64,000 nucleotides of DNA, taken from the NCBI GenBank assembly GCA_039881145.1, contig JAYKKI010000009.1, positions 8,929,501 to 8,993,500 of the forward strand. Direction: 5' to 3'. Positions 51,733-63,720 of the stretch are shown piece after piece; the first letter of the stretch is position 1; the number at the start of each line of letters is the position of its first letter. Position numbers and translations under genes: made by a program. Origin of the DNA: Druceiella hillmani. Lineage: Eukaryota; Arthropoda; Insecta; Lepidoptera; Hepialidae. The notes below the pieces were generated by a model, which saw only the letters and a list, made by a program, of their open reading frames with translations, had not been told where the DNA came from and did not search any database.

Positions 51733-53087
51733 TTATATGTTAACATACATAATACAGTAAAAATAAATTATTCAAATTTAAAAAACAAAACTTTTTAATT
51801 ATTCAAAATATTTAACTAACATGACACACCATACAAACGCACGCAAACACATACGCACTCACTAATGTATATACTAGTATTATAATATTCGAAACGTAAA
51901 CCATAGATAAATACATTTGATTGTTTCATGAATGATACCATATAAACAAAGTTTAATTTTTGTAATTTACTGGTTAAATAACATTCAAGTTCAATAATTA
52001 AATTTACTTATATTTTTGTTATTAATAAATGTGAATTTATAAAAAATGTGCTTTAACTGTATAATAAGTGCTTAGTGCTAAAAGAAAAGGTGAATTAACA
52101 GGAAGAAATAATTATCACACATTCACTCGCAAACAAAATCATCAGGAATGACATTTTTTTAATACCTTTTAATAATAAATAATCACCAGCTGCAAATTTT
52201 TATAATATGTCGTATTTAATGTATACTACTAAACGCCATTGAAGTGGTATATATGGATAACAACTACACGCCATTTATAGACTATTTTAATATGAAATTA
52301 AATAAAAAGCAGGACTGTTGTTTATTTTTACTTGCGCTTGACGTCATATGTCAAGTAACCTGCCGCCATTACAGAAACTGAGCTTTTAGTGCAAGTTTGA
52401 TAATTTAAAGTTTAAAAAAGATTTTATATAAATAGGACGGCGTATATCCTAGTAATATAAACGTGGTGTGCTTGTAATGAAAAACAGAACAATTTGGACA
52501 GTTTTCAATATAAGTCAAATACTCTATTAATCAAGGGCTTTACTATCGCATCGTAGGTTTCAAAGGTTTTGATATTATATCGTAGATGGCTCTCTATGAA
52601 ATTGGTTTTATTACTTCACTACAGATATTAGATACCGGAAAAAGCGTAAAGAAATATTATGGTTCTGTACTGGAAACTTTCAAGATTCCACTGTATTGGA
52701 CTACATATTTGGCCTATATTACGTATATACTATGAAATATCCAACGCATGCTTATAGGTGGATGTGCCTTATATAGCAAGATTATGAAAACTTGCTACAC
52801 GGAATCCAATACTAACATCATGAAACCGTTTAAAGGGAAAATATCACGATGAAATTAAACCGAAAGGGTTACTATGTATAATCAAATTCAGTAACAAATT
52901 ACGAAAACTGAAAAAAGACAATAATCTTATTTTTGTGCTTACTAATTTCAAATAAATTGTAAAAATAAATATAAAAATGAAACAATAATACACTATATAT
53001 TTATTATATTAATACGATTGTGTTTGCATGTATCTCATACATTAATAAACAAATATTCATAGAAATCATTGAATACCAGGTCCTTAA
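50683..53087. other. 2.4 kb segment present only in module 2
   Basis: P1 passes directly across this point, so it is either an insertion in P2 or a deletion in P1. The interior is extremely AT-rich from about 51,000 to 52,200, with a (TA)n tract at 51,687-51,738, and more mixed from 52,220 to 52,860. I see no clear terminal inverted repeats or clean target-site duplication, and no recognisable transposase. A 72-codon minus-strand frame at 50,752-50,970 is unrecognised. An exact TGACGTCA lies at 52,339-52,346. Confidence 0.55.
51687..51738. repeat. (TA)n microsatellite
   Basis: About 45-50 bp inside the module 2-only segment. Confidence 0.9.
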
Positions 53088-53132
53088 AATGTATATAAAT
53101 GTGTTTCCTGTGTGAAATAATCAATTTCAGAA

Positions 53133-53161
53133 GAAAAACTTGGTCATAGACCAAGTTTTTC
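53133..53161. repeat. Hairpin, 13 bp stem and 3 nt loop, new in P2
   Basis: GAAAAACTTGGTC, loop ATA, GACCAAGTTTTTC. P1 (about 20,815-20,840) has only GAAAACAAGTTTTTCC, so the inverted stretch looks like a templated insertion. Confidence 0.8.
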
Positions 53162-53599
53162 CAAGTTATAGGTGTATGCAAACTTTGTGTTATTTACCAT
53201 TATCTCAACAATATTTTAGCTGTCATCAAAAGATACTCTAGACATTATCTGACATACTAACGAACACCAAACTCTTTCTTTGACTTTGTTCTCGATTCTA
53301 ATTTGGCTTGTGGTAAAATCGGCAAGTCAAGACAACTTCAAATGCTAATAATTTTCCTTCGAAATAAAGTCTAATGTTAAAGATTCGAACGGAATATCGG
53401 CGCACCACTGTGGCTGCGTCTGAAGCGTTTGTCTAATTTTAAGTGATCAAGATCAGGCCGGTCACCTTTGTGAAATTTTCACTTTGACTTAAATTCCATC
53501 AAAAAATATTTTGACGAAGTTTTAGTCAAAGTAAAAATTGCACAGACCTACCTTAGTATATTTAATTTGTTTTTCAATATGCTAATTTTAACGAGTGAT

Positions 53600-54540
53600 T
53601 TAAAGATATTTTCAATAAGGAGCAATATTATTTTTTTTACTAGGTTTTCGATTATAAACTATTAAAAACTTCCACCATTTCAAATCAGTCCTATGATATT
53701 CGACTAAAACATCACGGTTTAATAAAACATTTTCTTCTCCATATAAATGAAATATTTTATACTTTCCTTGAGAGTTTTTAAATTGCATTACCCATCTTGA
53801 ACTGGATATACGAAAACCAATCCGCAAAAATGGAAACTCAGCACGCTATATCAAAAGTTTTTATTAACGAGAGTTTGTGAAAAATTTAATTCAGTCTTTT
53901 GTTACGGAAATTAACGAATTAATATATTTTTGATTGTATTCCTTACTTTTTTATAACTTTTTTAATTCTGTTCTATCCATACATTTTGTTTCTTTAGTGT
54001 AAACTAGCGTTATGTTAGAAGCTAGCTTATTCATTTGACTTGAATAGAATAATCAATTTATAACCTACGTTTAGAGCCGAATTACATTACAATTCCCCAG
54101 TTTGTCTGGTTTTCAACAGCTTATTCACCTGATCGAAATTACAACGGCATATAATTTATTTTTAATGTGTGAGAATAATTTTTTATAACACTTTGTTAGT
54201 ATATAAGGGAGCATGATTACAATTACTAATTGCTTTATCTTATCATAAACATACGCCGGTTACTCTTCTTGGAACCTATAGGCGTGTAACAGTAAAGTAC
54301 CTGTAAAGTGAGCGCATATACCTACGTACGTCCACTATGCTTTTAAAAAGTTACGTTAATTTTTCGATACTCTCAGAGCCTGTCATCGATTAAATATTTT
54401 ATTTTGGAATATTGTCGCAAAAATGTAAACCACAATTTCTCTTGTGAAAATTTCATTCGCAGAAGAATAACTGTGCGCGTGATTATACATAAACGAAATT
54501 ATACGAAACGATGTTATTATATACGCACTTTCTATTTGCG
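53600..54540 (-). repeat. Inverted partial arm copy R3
   Basis: Reverse complement matches L1 from about 1,500 back to about 715 (about 80% by eye), including the GAGAGTATCGAAAAATTAA block of L1 857-875. It also carries sequence matching L2 31,546-31,690 that L1 has lost. It covers arm sequence that neither R1 nor R2 contains (R1 stops at the L1 1,745 equivalent), so it may be the displaced outer end of the R2 arm or a piece of an older module. A 72-codon minus-strand frame (53,612-53,827, opening at TTG) is open here and broken in L1. Confidence 0.82.
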
Positions 54541-57516
54541 TCGCGTTAGTAAGTTCTCGGACAGACTCGATAGATGGATATGAATTTTGTATTTTTTAAG
54601 TTTCGGTACGCCTTCAGAAAATATTTACTTCCGTCATTATTATCGACTCACTTTGGTGATATAAGCAAATATTGTTGTTCGTTAAAGTTCACAAGACTTC
54701 AAGAGTTCGAAGCAAGAATCCCCCAGCATATATTACACGGATTCATTTTTATTAATTTAATCACAACCTAAATTACTGTTATTTGCAGCATAATACTAGA
54801 TTTTCTTTTTTCATCATTAAATTAATATATCTAATACTCTGCATTGTGTTTGAATAATAATGAAAATTTCACGAAGTTAACATATAGAAGCGAGTTACAG
54901 GGAAATTATTTGATTTTCTGCTATATTCATCTTTTAAGTCATGTACTTATATAAATTTCGATTTGTTTATAATAAATAAAAATAGATTTCATAACATGTT
55001 TCGTCGATATATATAAGGGTGTCACAGATTTCAGAAAATTTGAGTTGCCTGTACAATTAGTTTTCTTGCCGTTACTGAAATGCGTATATCATGTTTTTTA
55101 TTTAAAATAATAATGAAAATAATATGGTTATATTTGTTTATTTTAATGTTCATTCCGTGTAATTAATATCTGTAGTATCAAAAATCTTTATTTCTTTATT
55201 ATAAATTTTAAATCTTTATTAAATCGGGGAATATTTTTTCTTTTATTTTATAGTATATTTTTGAATAAAATATATTGTTTTAGTCCATCATATACAGATA
55301 TCTTAATTAGAGTTATGGAAGATATTCCAATCAATTGAACCCGTAATAAATTAGTTCATTTTTGTCAGTAGCATATACTAACAAATTCAACTACATATTT
55401 ATATATTATTAGAGATATTATATGTATTGAATATATAATCAAGTTAATTTGCAAAACTAAGATATGTTTAAAGTTTTCAGGTTATTTATTGTCTCATAGA
55501 TACAAAACAAATAGGAGCTGTTTATTAAGACTCTGCGGCGTAGGTGATTCGCAAATATTTCATTAAAACCTTGACGATATCCAGGGAGGGGTTAGACTAA
55601 AATGATGACTTTCAAAATACTAAAATTTGCTCCTTTTGTTCTAAAAGATTATTTTTTTTCAGGTTATCACAAAGGAAACATTGTGCCGAGTGGGCGGGTT
55701 TGGAAAATTATTCAAATATAAGTTTTGGGATAGAATTTAATGTTAAAGTTGAAACGAAAACTAGTTAATAGCGACGTTTGTAATAAAATAAGACTCATAA
55801 ACAGATATACCAGTCACTTAAGAAGAATCTTTAAGATTCTTATTGATAATATGACACTATTACTATATTCTTCATAATCTTCTTGGATAATCGTTTATGG
55901 ACATATATTTTGTGCAGTAATTGGATTTACTTTAACTTAGTCGTGGGGATAAAATATATGAAACCGCCTAATTACAAATGCAAAAAGACGGGTATATTTA
56001 TCTGAAATGAAAATATGTGAATAAATGTAACTACAAATGAAGTAAAACAATCTTCATTTTTCAAAAAAATACTAGAAAGTAAAGAAATAAAGAATCCTTT
56101 TTTCGGAAATTACAGAACAGGGAACATATCAGTTATAATAACATTGCAACTGTTGGAAACACAATGGGAATATTTGACCGCAATTCATTACATTTTTAAG
56201 TTTGAACGTAACTGAGGTTCTTTTGTTACAGAGTATATCTTTATAATCATTGCATATAACTTTTTAGGATTTTCTTCTATTATGCCAGCTGAAAGCGTGT
56301 AAAAATACGTGTTTAGCCTTATTATTTACCTTAATTATCCTGCAGTACCTATGAAATTTAAAAATTAATTTTAGTAACAGTTATAAAAAAATTATATAAA
56401 CTCCAGCAATATGCTTAAAATGTGAAAAAAGTTTTCTCACATATTAATATATAGATATATTATATATAAATTTTATCTTTCTGCATTCTTTCTCCATACA
56501 ATACATATAAACGTTAATAATACATATAAACGTTAACTACACCAAATCTCAACTCGTCCGTGCGCGCAGTATGCTTAAAAAGGGGTATAACATTTTCTCT
56601 TCATGTATTAATATATACACTTACGAGATAACGTTTTAATAGAGATGTAATTACGGCAAAAAAGCAAAAATCTAGAAAAAAATTGAGGTGAAAATAAGAC
56701 AAAAGTCTTTAGTGCCATTGACACTAAAATATTACCCTAAATTAAAAAAAATGAAGTGTTCCTACGTATTATGTAATTTGTTACTGAATAAAACCATGTT
56801 ACAATTCACTACATTAAATTTAAAATAAGAAACAAAACCTATTTTCTTTTTTTTTTTGGAACTAAAAGTCCCGCTCTAAAATATAATCATGATAACTGGA
56901 AATCAACAATTTGAGGTTCCCAAGCCAGATTCACATTACACCGTAAATAACATCAACTTCATTGCTTCAGTTTCCCACCTGAAAGAAAATCACAAAAACG
57001 GCGGAAATTATAATTTATCTTTACCGGATATTTTGCGTACATCCGACACGATTTGCTGTTAGGAAAACTGGATATGAAACCAAATATGCAGCAAAGTACA
57101 TCGCTCAAGATATAATAACGTTTATTGTCAGATTACATAATAATTGATTTTAATGTTATAGGAATTTCCACAAAAATAACTGCCACCATTGCAGATCCCG
57201 TAATATCTGTACTCAAGATAAAAAAGCCTTTTACTTTAGGAAACACAAGAGACTGTAAATAAAATGACAAGTAAAAAGAAGTCTAGTACACATATTATTC
57301 AACAATCAAGTACATATGTGGGCTTTAATTTATGAAGGCACACGCAGGTTTTTTAAATAAAACCGTATACCACAACGGTAGAATCACTGTAATTTTAATT
57401 TTATTACGTTTATATTATTGGATATAATTTGATATTTATTTCATAAAGTTATTTTCATATTCCATATTCATCATTTCAGTTAAATGAGAAGAAAAATGCG
57501 AATTAAAATGAGAAAC
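54541..57516. other. Intermodule 2, left part
   Basis: AT-rich, not alignable with intermodule 1. Contains an 18 bp tandem duplication (AATACATATAAACGTTAA at 56,500-56,517 and 56,519-56,536) and a weak longer direct repeat around it (56,403-56,460 and 56,566-56,620). 56,870-57,240 is less AT-rich but holds no convincing frame. A 65-codon frame at 54,574-54,771 is unrecognised. Confidence 0.5.
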
Positions 57517-57816
57517 AAAAAATACTGTGTGCATCTTTGTAAATAAAAACAATTATCTTTACTTAATTATATAATAAAATCAGAACTGAAGTTGGCATCT
57601 CATGTACATTTTCGTGCAATTACACAGTACTTTTAAAATCATTTACAATTTACGAGGGGTATTAAAATATATACTCCTCGTAAGTTGTAAATGTTTTTAA
57701 AAGCACTGTGAGATTACATGAAAATGTACACGAGATGTCAACTTCAGTTCTGATATTATTAAATAATTAAGTACAGGTAAGTGTTTTTATTTATAAAAGT
57801 GCACACAGTATTTTTT
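57517..57816. mobile_element. Long foldback element, arms about 140 bp
   Basis: Left arm 57,517-57,657 and right arm 57,675-57,816 are inverted copies (about 85-90% by eye) around a 17 nt loop. Outer ends are AAAAAATACTGTG and its complement; inner ends ACGAGG and CCTCGT. The sequence beyond the right arm (57,798-57,850) resembles 57,336-57,390 in direct orientation, so the element may have inserted into or next to a tandem pair. No coding capacity. Confidence 0.85.
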
Positions 57817-58600
57817 AAATACAAAAAAATACCACACCGTACGGTTTTGATTTAATAATACGCATATTTATTTATTGTCTAATAAAGTTAAGAGAGACTA
57901 AATTGAGTTTTATTCTAAAACTTCGCTTTTATTTAATGAACATAAAGTGCTATATAATAAAAGTGTGATCTCTGGACACAACACTGCTTTCTGTCTTTCT
58001 TTTAAATTTTTTTGTTTTGATATTTGTATGGAACATTTCTTCATTTTATACAATTATTGTAAAAAAAACGATAAAGAGTATTGCCTCAATGTACATGTGC
58101 CGTCAAGAGAATAATATTGATATTATTATGTATCAAAATCAGTCGAAGAACGAAGAAATTATTATAGGACTAAAACGTGTAAGATTTTGTAAATTTTGCT
58201 CATTCACTAAATTTTGGGAAACAAGTTGAAAATTTTTTTAAAAAGAAAATATCAACTTCCATTTACAATAAGTGACATCACATGCCAGTGCAAAATAATA
58301 CACTTCAACTTTCAAAATGAATTCATCAATAAAAATTAAATTTCAACACGCATATACTGCGAAAAGGAAGACAAACCCGGTAAAGTGAAGATGTTCAATA
58401 TAGGTGTTCTGAAATCGCAGAGGTATTTTAATTGACTTTAATTGGGACGCTGCTGGAACTGAGGAAGTAAATACGAGTGGGAACTGAAAATAACGAAGTG
58501 AAATATTCGTGCCACGGAAAAAAGTTATTATTTTCCTTTTATTGTTGCCAGAGGTGTAAATTTAAAATATGCCCATATATATACACTATAATATTATACA

Positions 58601-58602
<2 letters not shown>

Positions 58603-58658
<56 letters not shown>
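58603..58658. repeat. (TA)n microsatellite
   Basis: About 55 bp in intermodule 2, flanked by ACTATA on one side and TATAATTTGG on the other. Confidence 0.9.
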
Positions 58659-59099
58659 CTATAATTTGGAAACATATTTTACAACACTGAGACTAGTAGT
58701 TTATCAACTTTTTCATAAATTAGATAGTTAAAACACATATGTCTATTTCATCTTGCATATCCATTATCAAAAAAATCAAATCACCATTGTTTTCAATATA
58801 TTAGCATATATCATTACAGAGAAAAGATTTGAAAGAGTTTTATAAATAAATTTAATTGGTGTAATTGTTTACTTTCTACGAGTGTGTCTTTTAATTCAAG
58901 GAATTACAAAAAATTAATATATGTATATATATAAAAATAAATATACTATTTTAAAATTATTAATAAAGTTGGCCTTGTACGGTATAATAAGATTTTTTAA
59001 AAATCATGGGTATAAAATTTCAGTGTTAAATTTAGAATAAAATATTATCTTGTATACAAATTTTTAGTGACATTTATTACTGCATATATTTATCAGTTT

Positions 59100-59162
59100 A
59101 CTTTAGCACGTATCGTAACTTTAGCACGTATCGTAACTAGCGTTACTTTAGCACGTATCGTA
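59100..59162. repeat. 18 bp minisatellite, three exact units
   Basis: ACTTTAGCACGTATCGTA at 59,100-59,117, 59,118-59,135 and 59,145-59,162; the second and third are separated by ACTAGCGTT. Confidence 0.95.
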
Positions 59163-59763
59163 ACTATACGATTCTAGAATAAATAATATTATTCAGAACT
59201 ACGATATACTTGGTAGTAATATCCATTCAAGAAATACGAAATCTTTATATTTTTTTTTCTATAACAATATTAAAGAATAATATGTGACGAAACTACTTTC
59301 TCTTTTCAGTATTATCTATTAAGAATTATGGCTGGTTATCAATATATGGAACCATTATCACTATAAATTTAGAATAACTCCTAGTATACATTTAAAATTG
59401 ATATAATGAAATTTAATCTACCTCCTTTGAATTATAATTTGTACAGAAATATCATTTATATTGTCTGTGTATTCGTACTTACAATTGATCCGCTGTTTGG
59501 TTTAACCCTCGTACATCGATCAACTTGTTATAGCTATCGAGCTAATTTCAGATAATACTGAATGAAAATCGTTTAACCCTTTCCTCTCTCGTTTTTCCTT
59601 TTTGATTGTCTTGTGTACACTGTGTTATTGCATTGTTAATTATTGGTAACGAGATACATTTTTGATCATATTTGATTACACTGTAATGAAACACACTCTT
59701 CTGTGTACATGCTTATTCTTAATATTCAAATACATCTTGCCTTTTAAATGGAAGGTCGTAACC

Positions 59764-59849
59764 TCGATATCTAATATCCATATCAATTGTTTTCGCTTTT
59801 ATATTTTCGCGATATATAATATCTATATCAATTGTTTTCGCTTTGACTT
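59764..59849. repeat. Imperfect tandem duplication of about 45 bp
   Basis: Both units carry CGATAT.TAATATC.ATATCA then ATTGTTTTCGCTTT. Two clear units, no third. Confidence 0.85.
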
Positions 59850-60339
59850 TCAAATTTAATTCTAAATAAAAAATTATTATATAAGAGCAATTTGTAGAAC
59901 AAATTATCTAAACTTGAGTATTGTGAAAGTCATCATTGTACGCTAAACTCTGCTCGAATATCGTAAATATTCTAATGAAATATTTACTCATTGGAATCTT
60001 AAAAAAGTACTCACTATTTTTTTTATAACTACTCTGTAATCATTAACCATTACATTAATAAATAACATGAAAATCATTCATCTTTCTTTTTCAAAATAGC
60101 TTGAGTATATATTAAATATGTATAATATCTCTAATAATATAATTTATTGCCGGCTCCGTTAATTAGAATTATCGTTGAGTTTGCATTGAGACATTAAACG
60201 ATATACATATACAGGCTATAACAAAGAACATACAATTATTTATACAAGGGATTCTATGCATGAAACTAAATGGAAAATATTCAAAATCTATGTGATAATT
60301 CTTAATCGGACAATTTCTGAGAAATTCATCGTCAAATTT

Positions 60340-60366
60340 GCGATTTACTAAAATTTAGTAAATCGC
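60340..60366. repeat. Perfect hairpin, 13 bp stem and 1 nt centre
   Basis: GCGATTTACTAAA, centre A, TTTAGTAAATCGC. Reads as a 27 bp palindrome. Confidence 0.9.
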
Positions 60367-61305
60367 TGTGATTGCGAAATATGCTTCATATAAACTCCAT
60401 ATTATGCACAGAATCACTCGTATGAATTAAAGAAAGGCTCTTTGTTACATTTTATATATTTTCGCCATATCAAAGGAGGATTGCTTCTTGAATGTTAGTG
60501 TGAAAATTCGTGATAAACTCGAATGATTAAAAATACATGCAATTATATTTCCAGTTTTCAAAAATAATTTCCTATTATAAACGCAATAAATTGATTAAAC
60601 TTACGAATACGTCACTTGCATAATTCTAATTAAGGCATTTGTGTGTGAAGAATTAAAATAATAAATTTTATTCAAAGATACAGTACAAAGTAAATGAACA
60701 AAATTTCCACTCCTTCTTTTTAATTAAAGTTAAACGATTGGCGTAAACTTATTTAACGATCCTTAATAAGTACCAATACTAGTATTAATTATATGCAGTA
60801 ATATTAAAATTAAAAAACATAGCCACATTATATGATTATTAATTTTATATCAACAAACATTATATATGCATTTCAGTAATGGCAGTAAAACTAATTGCAG
60901 AATCAATGCAAATTTTGTAAAATCTATAATACCGGATATATAACGGCGAAAAACTTTGTGAAATCTGTTTACATTTATTATAAACAAACCACAGTTTTCT
61001 AATTGCATACTTAACTATAGCAGAAAACCAAATAATTTGCATATAATTTGCTTTAAAAAAATAACATTATGGTATAGTCATGATTATTCGAGGACAATAT
61101 AGAGAAATGGATATATTCATTTAATAATGAAAAAAAAACTTCGTGAAATGAAAATCGCCTTTTATATTACGAATAACAGAAATTGATGTTATTATAAAAT
61201 CAACGCAATATTAAAAATGAATCCGTGTAATATACGCTTGAGGATTCGAGCTTCGAACTCTTAAACACTTGTTAACTTCTCACGATGAGCAATATATGTC
61301 GTCAC

Positions 61306-61545
61306 CGTGGTATATCGGGTTGATGCAATGTGATCAACCCAACATACCACGAATCAACCCATCAACCCGTCATACGGCCTTTGCAAGCGAGGCCCACCGC
61401 GGGGACCCAGATTCGATTCCCAGCAGCTCGTCGAGCGGAGCTGAACTAGTGTTATGTTTGGCTATAAGAGGTTGCTCATGTAGCAATAAGTTCTCCATAT
61501 GTATCAGTTAGATACATTAATGTACAGAAATAAACATTTGCTTCT
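61306..61545 (+). repeat. SINE-like element, copy 2, with a hairpin head
   Basis: Head stem 61,306-61,324 (CGTGGTATATCGGGTTGAT) pairs with 61,333-61,351 with two mismatches around an 8 nt loop. A tRNA-type B box (GATTCGATTCCC) lies at 61,411-61,422. The body (GAGCTGAACTAGTGTTATG, AGAGGTTGCTC, TATCAGTTAGATACATTAAT) matches copy 1 at 27,050-27,185. The B box plus a shared non-tRNA body fits a tRNA-derived SINE. No intact tRNA gene is present. Confidence 0.72.
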
Positions 61546-61599
61546 AACATCCAACGTGAGTAGATAACATTGACACAAGTGAATTTATCCTGAAGGCAT

Positions 61600-61760
61600 A
61601 GTGGAACTTACGAAAATATCAAATTCATATCGCCCTCATACCGCCGACGCCATCATTTGCATCTCTCCGAGAGCTAACTAACACGAGCGGAGTAGAAAGT
61701 TCTCTCATATTTCTTATTGTGTCGGCGGTAGTGATGGGTCTCTGAGTTGGCGGGAACAAT
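61600..61760. other. GC-richer patch with separated inverted repeats
   Basis: TACCGCCGAC (61,639-61,648) and GTCGGCGGTA (61,721-61,730) are exact inverted copies 72 bp apart, in a locally GC-rich stretch just before L3. Could be a small element or a protein-binding region; nothing decides between them. Confidence 0.4.
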
Positions 61761-61940
61761 TCATTAATCCGTCTTAGGGATTACAAATATTTGCTTTGAA
61801 ATGTTCGGATTGAATCAACATGGTTATAAAATATTTGAGTATTTATATCTTCAATAACAATGACTTTGATCTTGAACCTTGAAATTTGTCTTTTGTATTA
61901 ACGTATAGATGGTTAACAAAGGTATCACATATAGTTTAAA

Positions 61941-63720
61941 TAAGTTATCGATTATCAACCATTTCATATTTGAGAAAATTACTGATGAAACGATATTGAA
62001 AAAACGCATTTCAAATATGTTTTTCATGGAAACACTAATTAATTACGGTAATCCCAACTTGTAGTAAAGACATAATTTAAATAAGACTACCTAACCACAT
62101 CCAAAGTTATTCTTCCGAGACTGAAGTTTTCACACAGAAAATATAGTTTTGAAGTTTTACGTTTTTGGAACAGCATTTCTAAATTGAATATTAAATGGAT
62201 GACAGGCTCTGAGAGTATCGAAAAATTAATGTCACTTTTTGAAACTATATTGGTTGTGCATCGTGAATGCATACGTATATGCGCTCACTTCAGAGTTGCA
62301 TTACTATTGTACGCCTATAGCTAATAAGGAAAACAGGTGTATGTTTACGACAAGATAAAACCATTTGTATTTGTAATGACACTTCTGTACATACCTACCA
62401 AGTATCAAAAATTATTCTCACACATTACAAACAAGTTACACTCCGTCATAATTTTCATCAGGTGATTGAGCTGTTCAAAACCATGTTGAAGTGGGAAATT
62501 TCGAATCGATTCGGCCTAACATGTAGATATTACAAAATAATAATAAATATTCGAATGCACGAAGTAATTAGGTACACAGAGTGAGAGATTTGTTTTATAA
62601 ACAGGAGGGAGAAAATACAAACTCGAAATAATTAGGCTAGCTTCCAGGGTAATGCCAGTTTTCACTAAAGACACAAATAAAAAGAACATATCGAAAAATG
62701 TTAAAAAGTAAATAAAAGTAGTGAGAAAAGTAATATAATAGAGTTTAATTCGTTAATTTTTCCAACAAAAGACCCTATTAAGTCTTTTTCAAATTCTTCA
62801 ATACGTATACCATACAGAGTTTCCATTTTTGCACTTCGGTTTTCGCTTATCCAGTTCTAGATAGGTAATGCTATTTCAAAACTGTAAATTAAAGTAATTG
62901 AAAATAAAAAAACATCAGCTAAAATATTAATTGACATTAATGTTGTATTTACAAATAATAAATAAAAATTACTAAAAATGTATATTTCACGTAAAATATC
63001 AATGAAAATTAAAATGTTAATTACAATAAAATTGGTAAGGTTTAACGAAGCGGCAAAAAATTGTTTTCGGTTTCAAAATGATTCCTATAAAAAATCTTAA
63101 GAGTCTAGAAAGGTTCATCATCAAATTATGTGAATAGTATAGTATTCTGAGTTTATACAGGCACACAATTATTTGAACATGAAACAACTCAAAAGATATT
63201 TTAAAAATCAGTACGATGGCCTAAGCTACTTATCTCGCAGAAACATAAGCAAGGCGAAATATAGAACAGGTCTAGGGAACGAATTTAATTTTCCCGGATT
63301 TTTTTCCCACAGAAAGTACATTTTTCGTCAACACAAATGAATACAGAAATAATATCACTTAGCGTGAGATAAATAATCTTATTTCAACTAGAAAACCGCG
63401 TTGATATTATCTAAGTAATTCTGTGGAGACCTGGCTCGTGTGGTATCACATACCGAGTAAACACTCGTGTGGTATCACATACCGAGTAATATAAACATAT
63501 TTTGTTTCCTACTTTCTTACCTACTACAATAAATACCCATCTTCTATTTGTAACTTAATGTTGAGGAATGGCATTGAAACCAGATATGAGACGATTTAAT
63601 TGTTTCGAATCATTGGAAACTCTTAGATATTGTCTGATTTGCACAATTGCTCTGAAATCAGATACTTGTACTAATTTTATTGTTCACTTGTTATCCAAGA
63701 ATCAACTTAGCGTACAAATA
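61941..63720 (+). repeat. Diverged direct arm copy L3 (start of a third module)
   Basis: Matches L1 from about 590 to about 2,500 in direct orientation with clearly more divergence (about 75-80% by eye). Anchors: 61,960-61,990 with 600-635, 62,105-62,135 with 755-790, 62,815-62,870 with 1,312-1,368, 63,660-63,715 with 2,420-2,500. It includes sequence corresponding to L2 31,546-31,690, which supports that segment as ancestral. Position 590 lies about 30.3 kb before its L2 match and 61.4 kb before its L3 match, so modules recur every 30-31 kb. Confidence 0.83.
63435..63488. repeat. 29 bp tandem duplication in L3
   Basis: CTCGTGTGGTATCACATACC plus GAGTAA occurs at 63,435 and 63,464. The matching place in L1 (about 2,230-2,255) has one unit, so this is specific to L3. 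Confidence 0.9.

Larger units (their letters stand above)
49858..53420 (+). repeat. Post-arm block P2 with a 2.4 kb extra segment
   Basis: 49,858-50,680 and 53,088-53,420 match P1 (about 20,080-20,760 and 20,779-21,095). The segment 50,683-53,087 has no counterpart in P1, and 50,459-50,620 is a hairpin-element insertion. P2 also has a 13 bp stem, 3 nt loop hairpin at 53,133-53,161 where P1 has a single simple sequence. Confidence 0.75.
57817..61264. other. Intermodule 2, right part
   Basis: AT-rich sequence with a (TA)n tract and small tandem repeats (listed separately) and the hairpin at 60,340. Frames at 58,017-58,229, 58,477-58,731, 59,662-59,859 and 60,860-61,042 are short and unrecognised; the second is mostly microsatellite. 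Confidence 0.5.

Noticed and set aside
29819..53420. Simple false duplication of one haplotype by the assembler
   Set aside because: Not fully excluded, but the regions after the modules are unrelated, many indels separate the copies, and a third diverged copy exists. Read depth would decide.
59100..59162. Three 18 bp units as a CRISPR-like array
   Set aside because: Spacers are absent or 9 bp, and the window is clearly eukaryotic. It is a minisatellite.
61411..61422. tRNA gene suggested by the B box GATTCGATTCCC
   Set aside because: No acceptor stem or anticodon arm could be assembled; it belongs to the SINE-like element.
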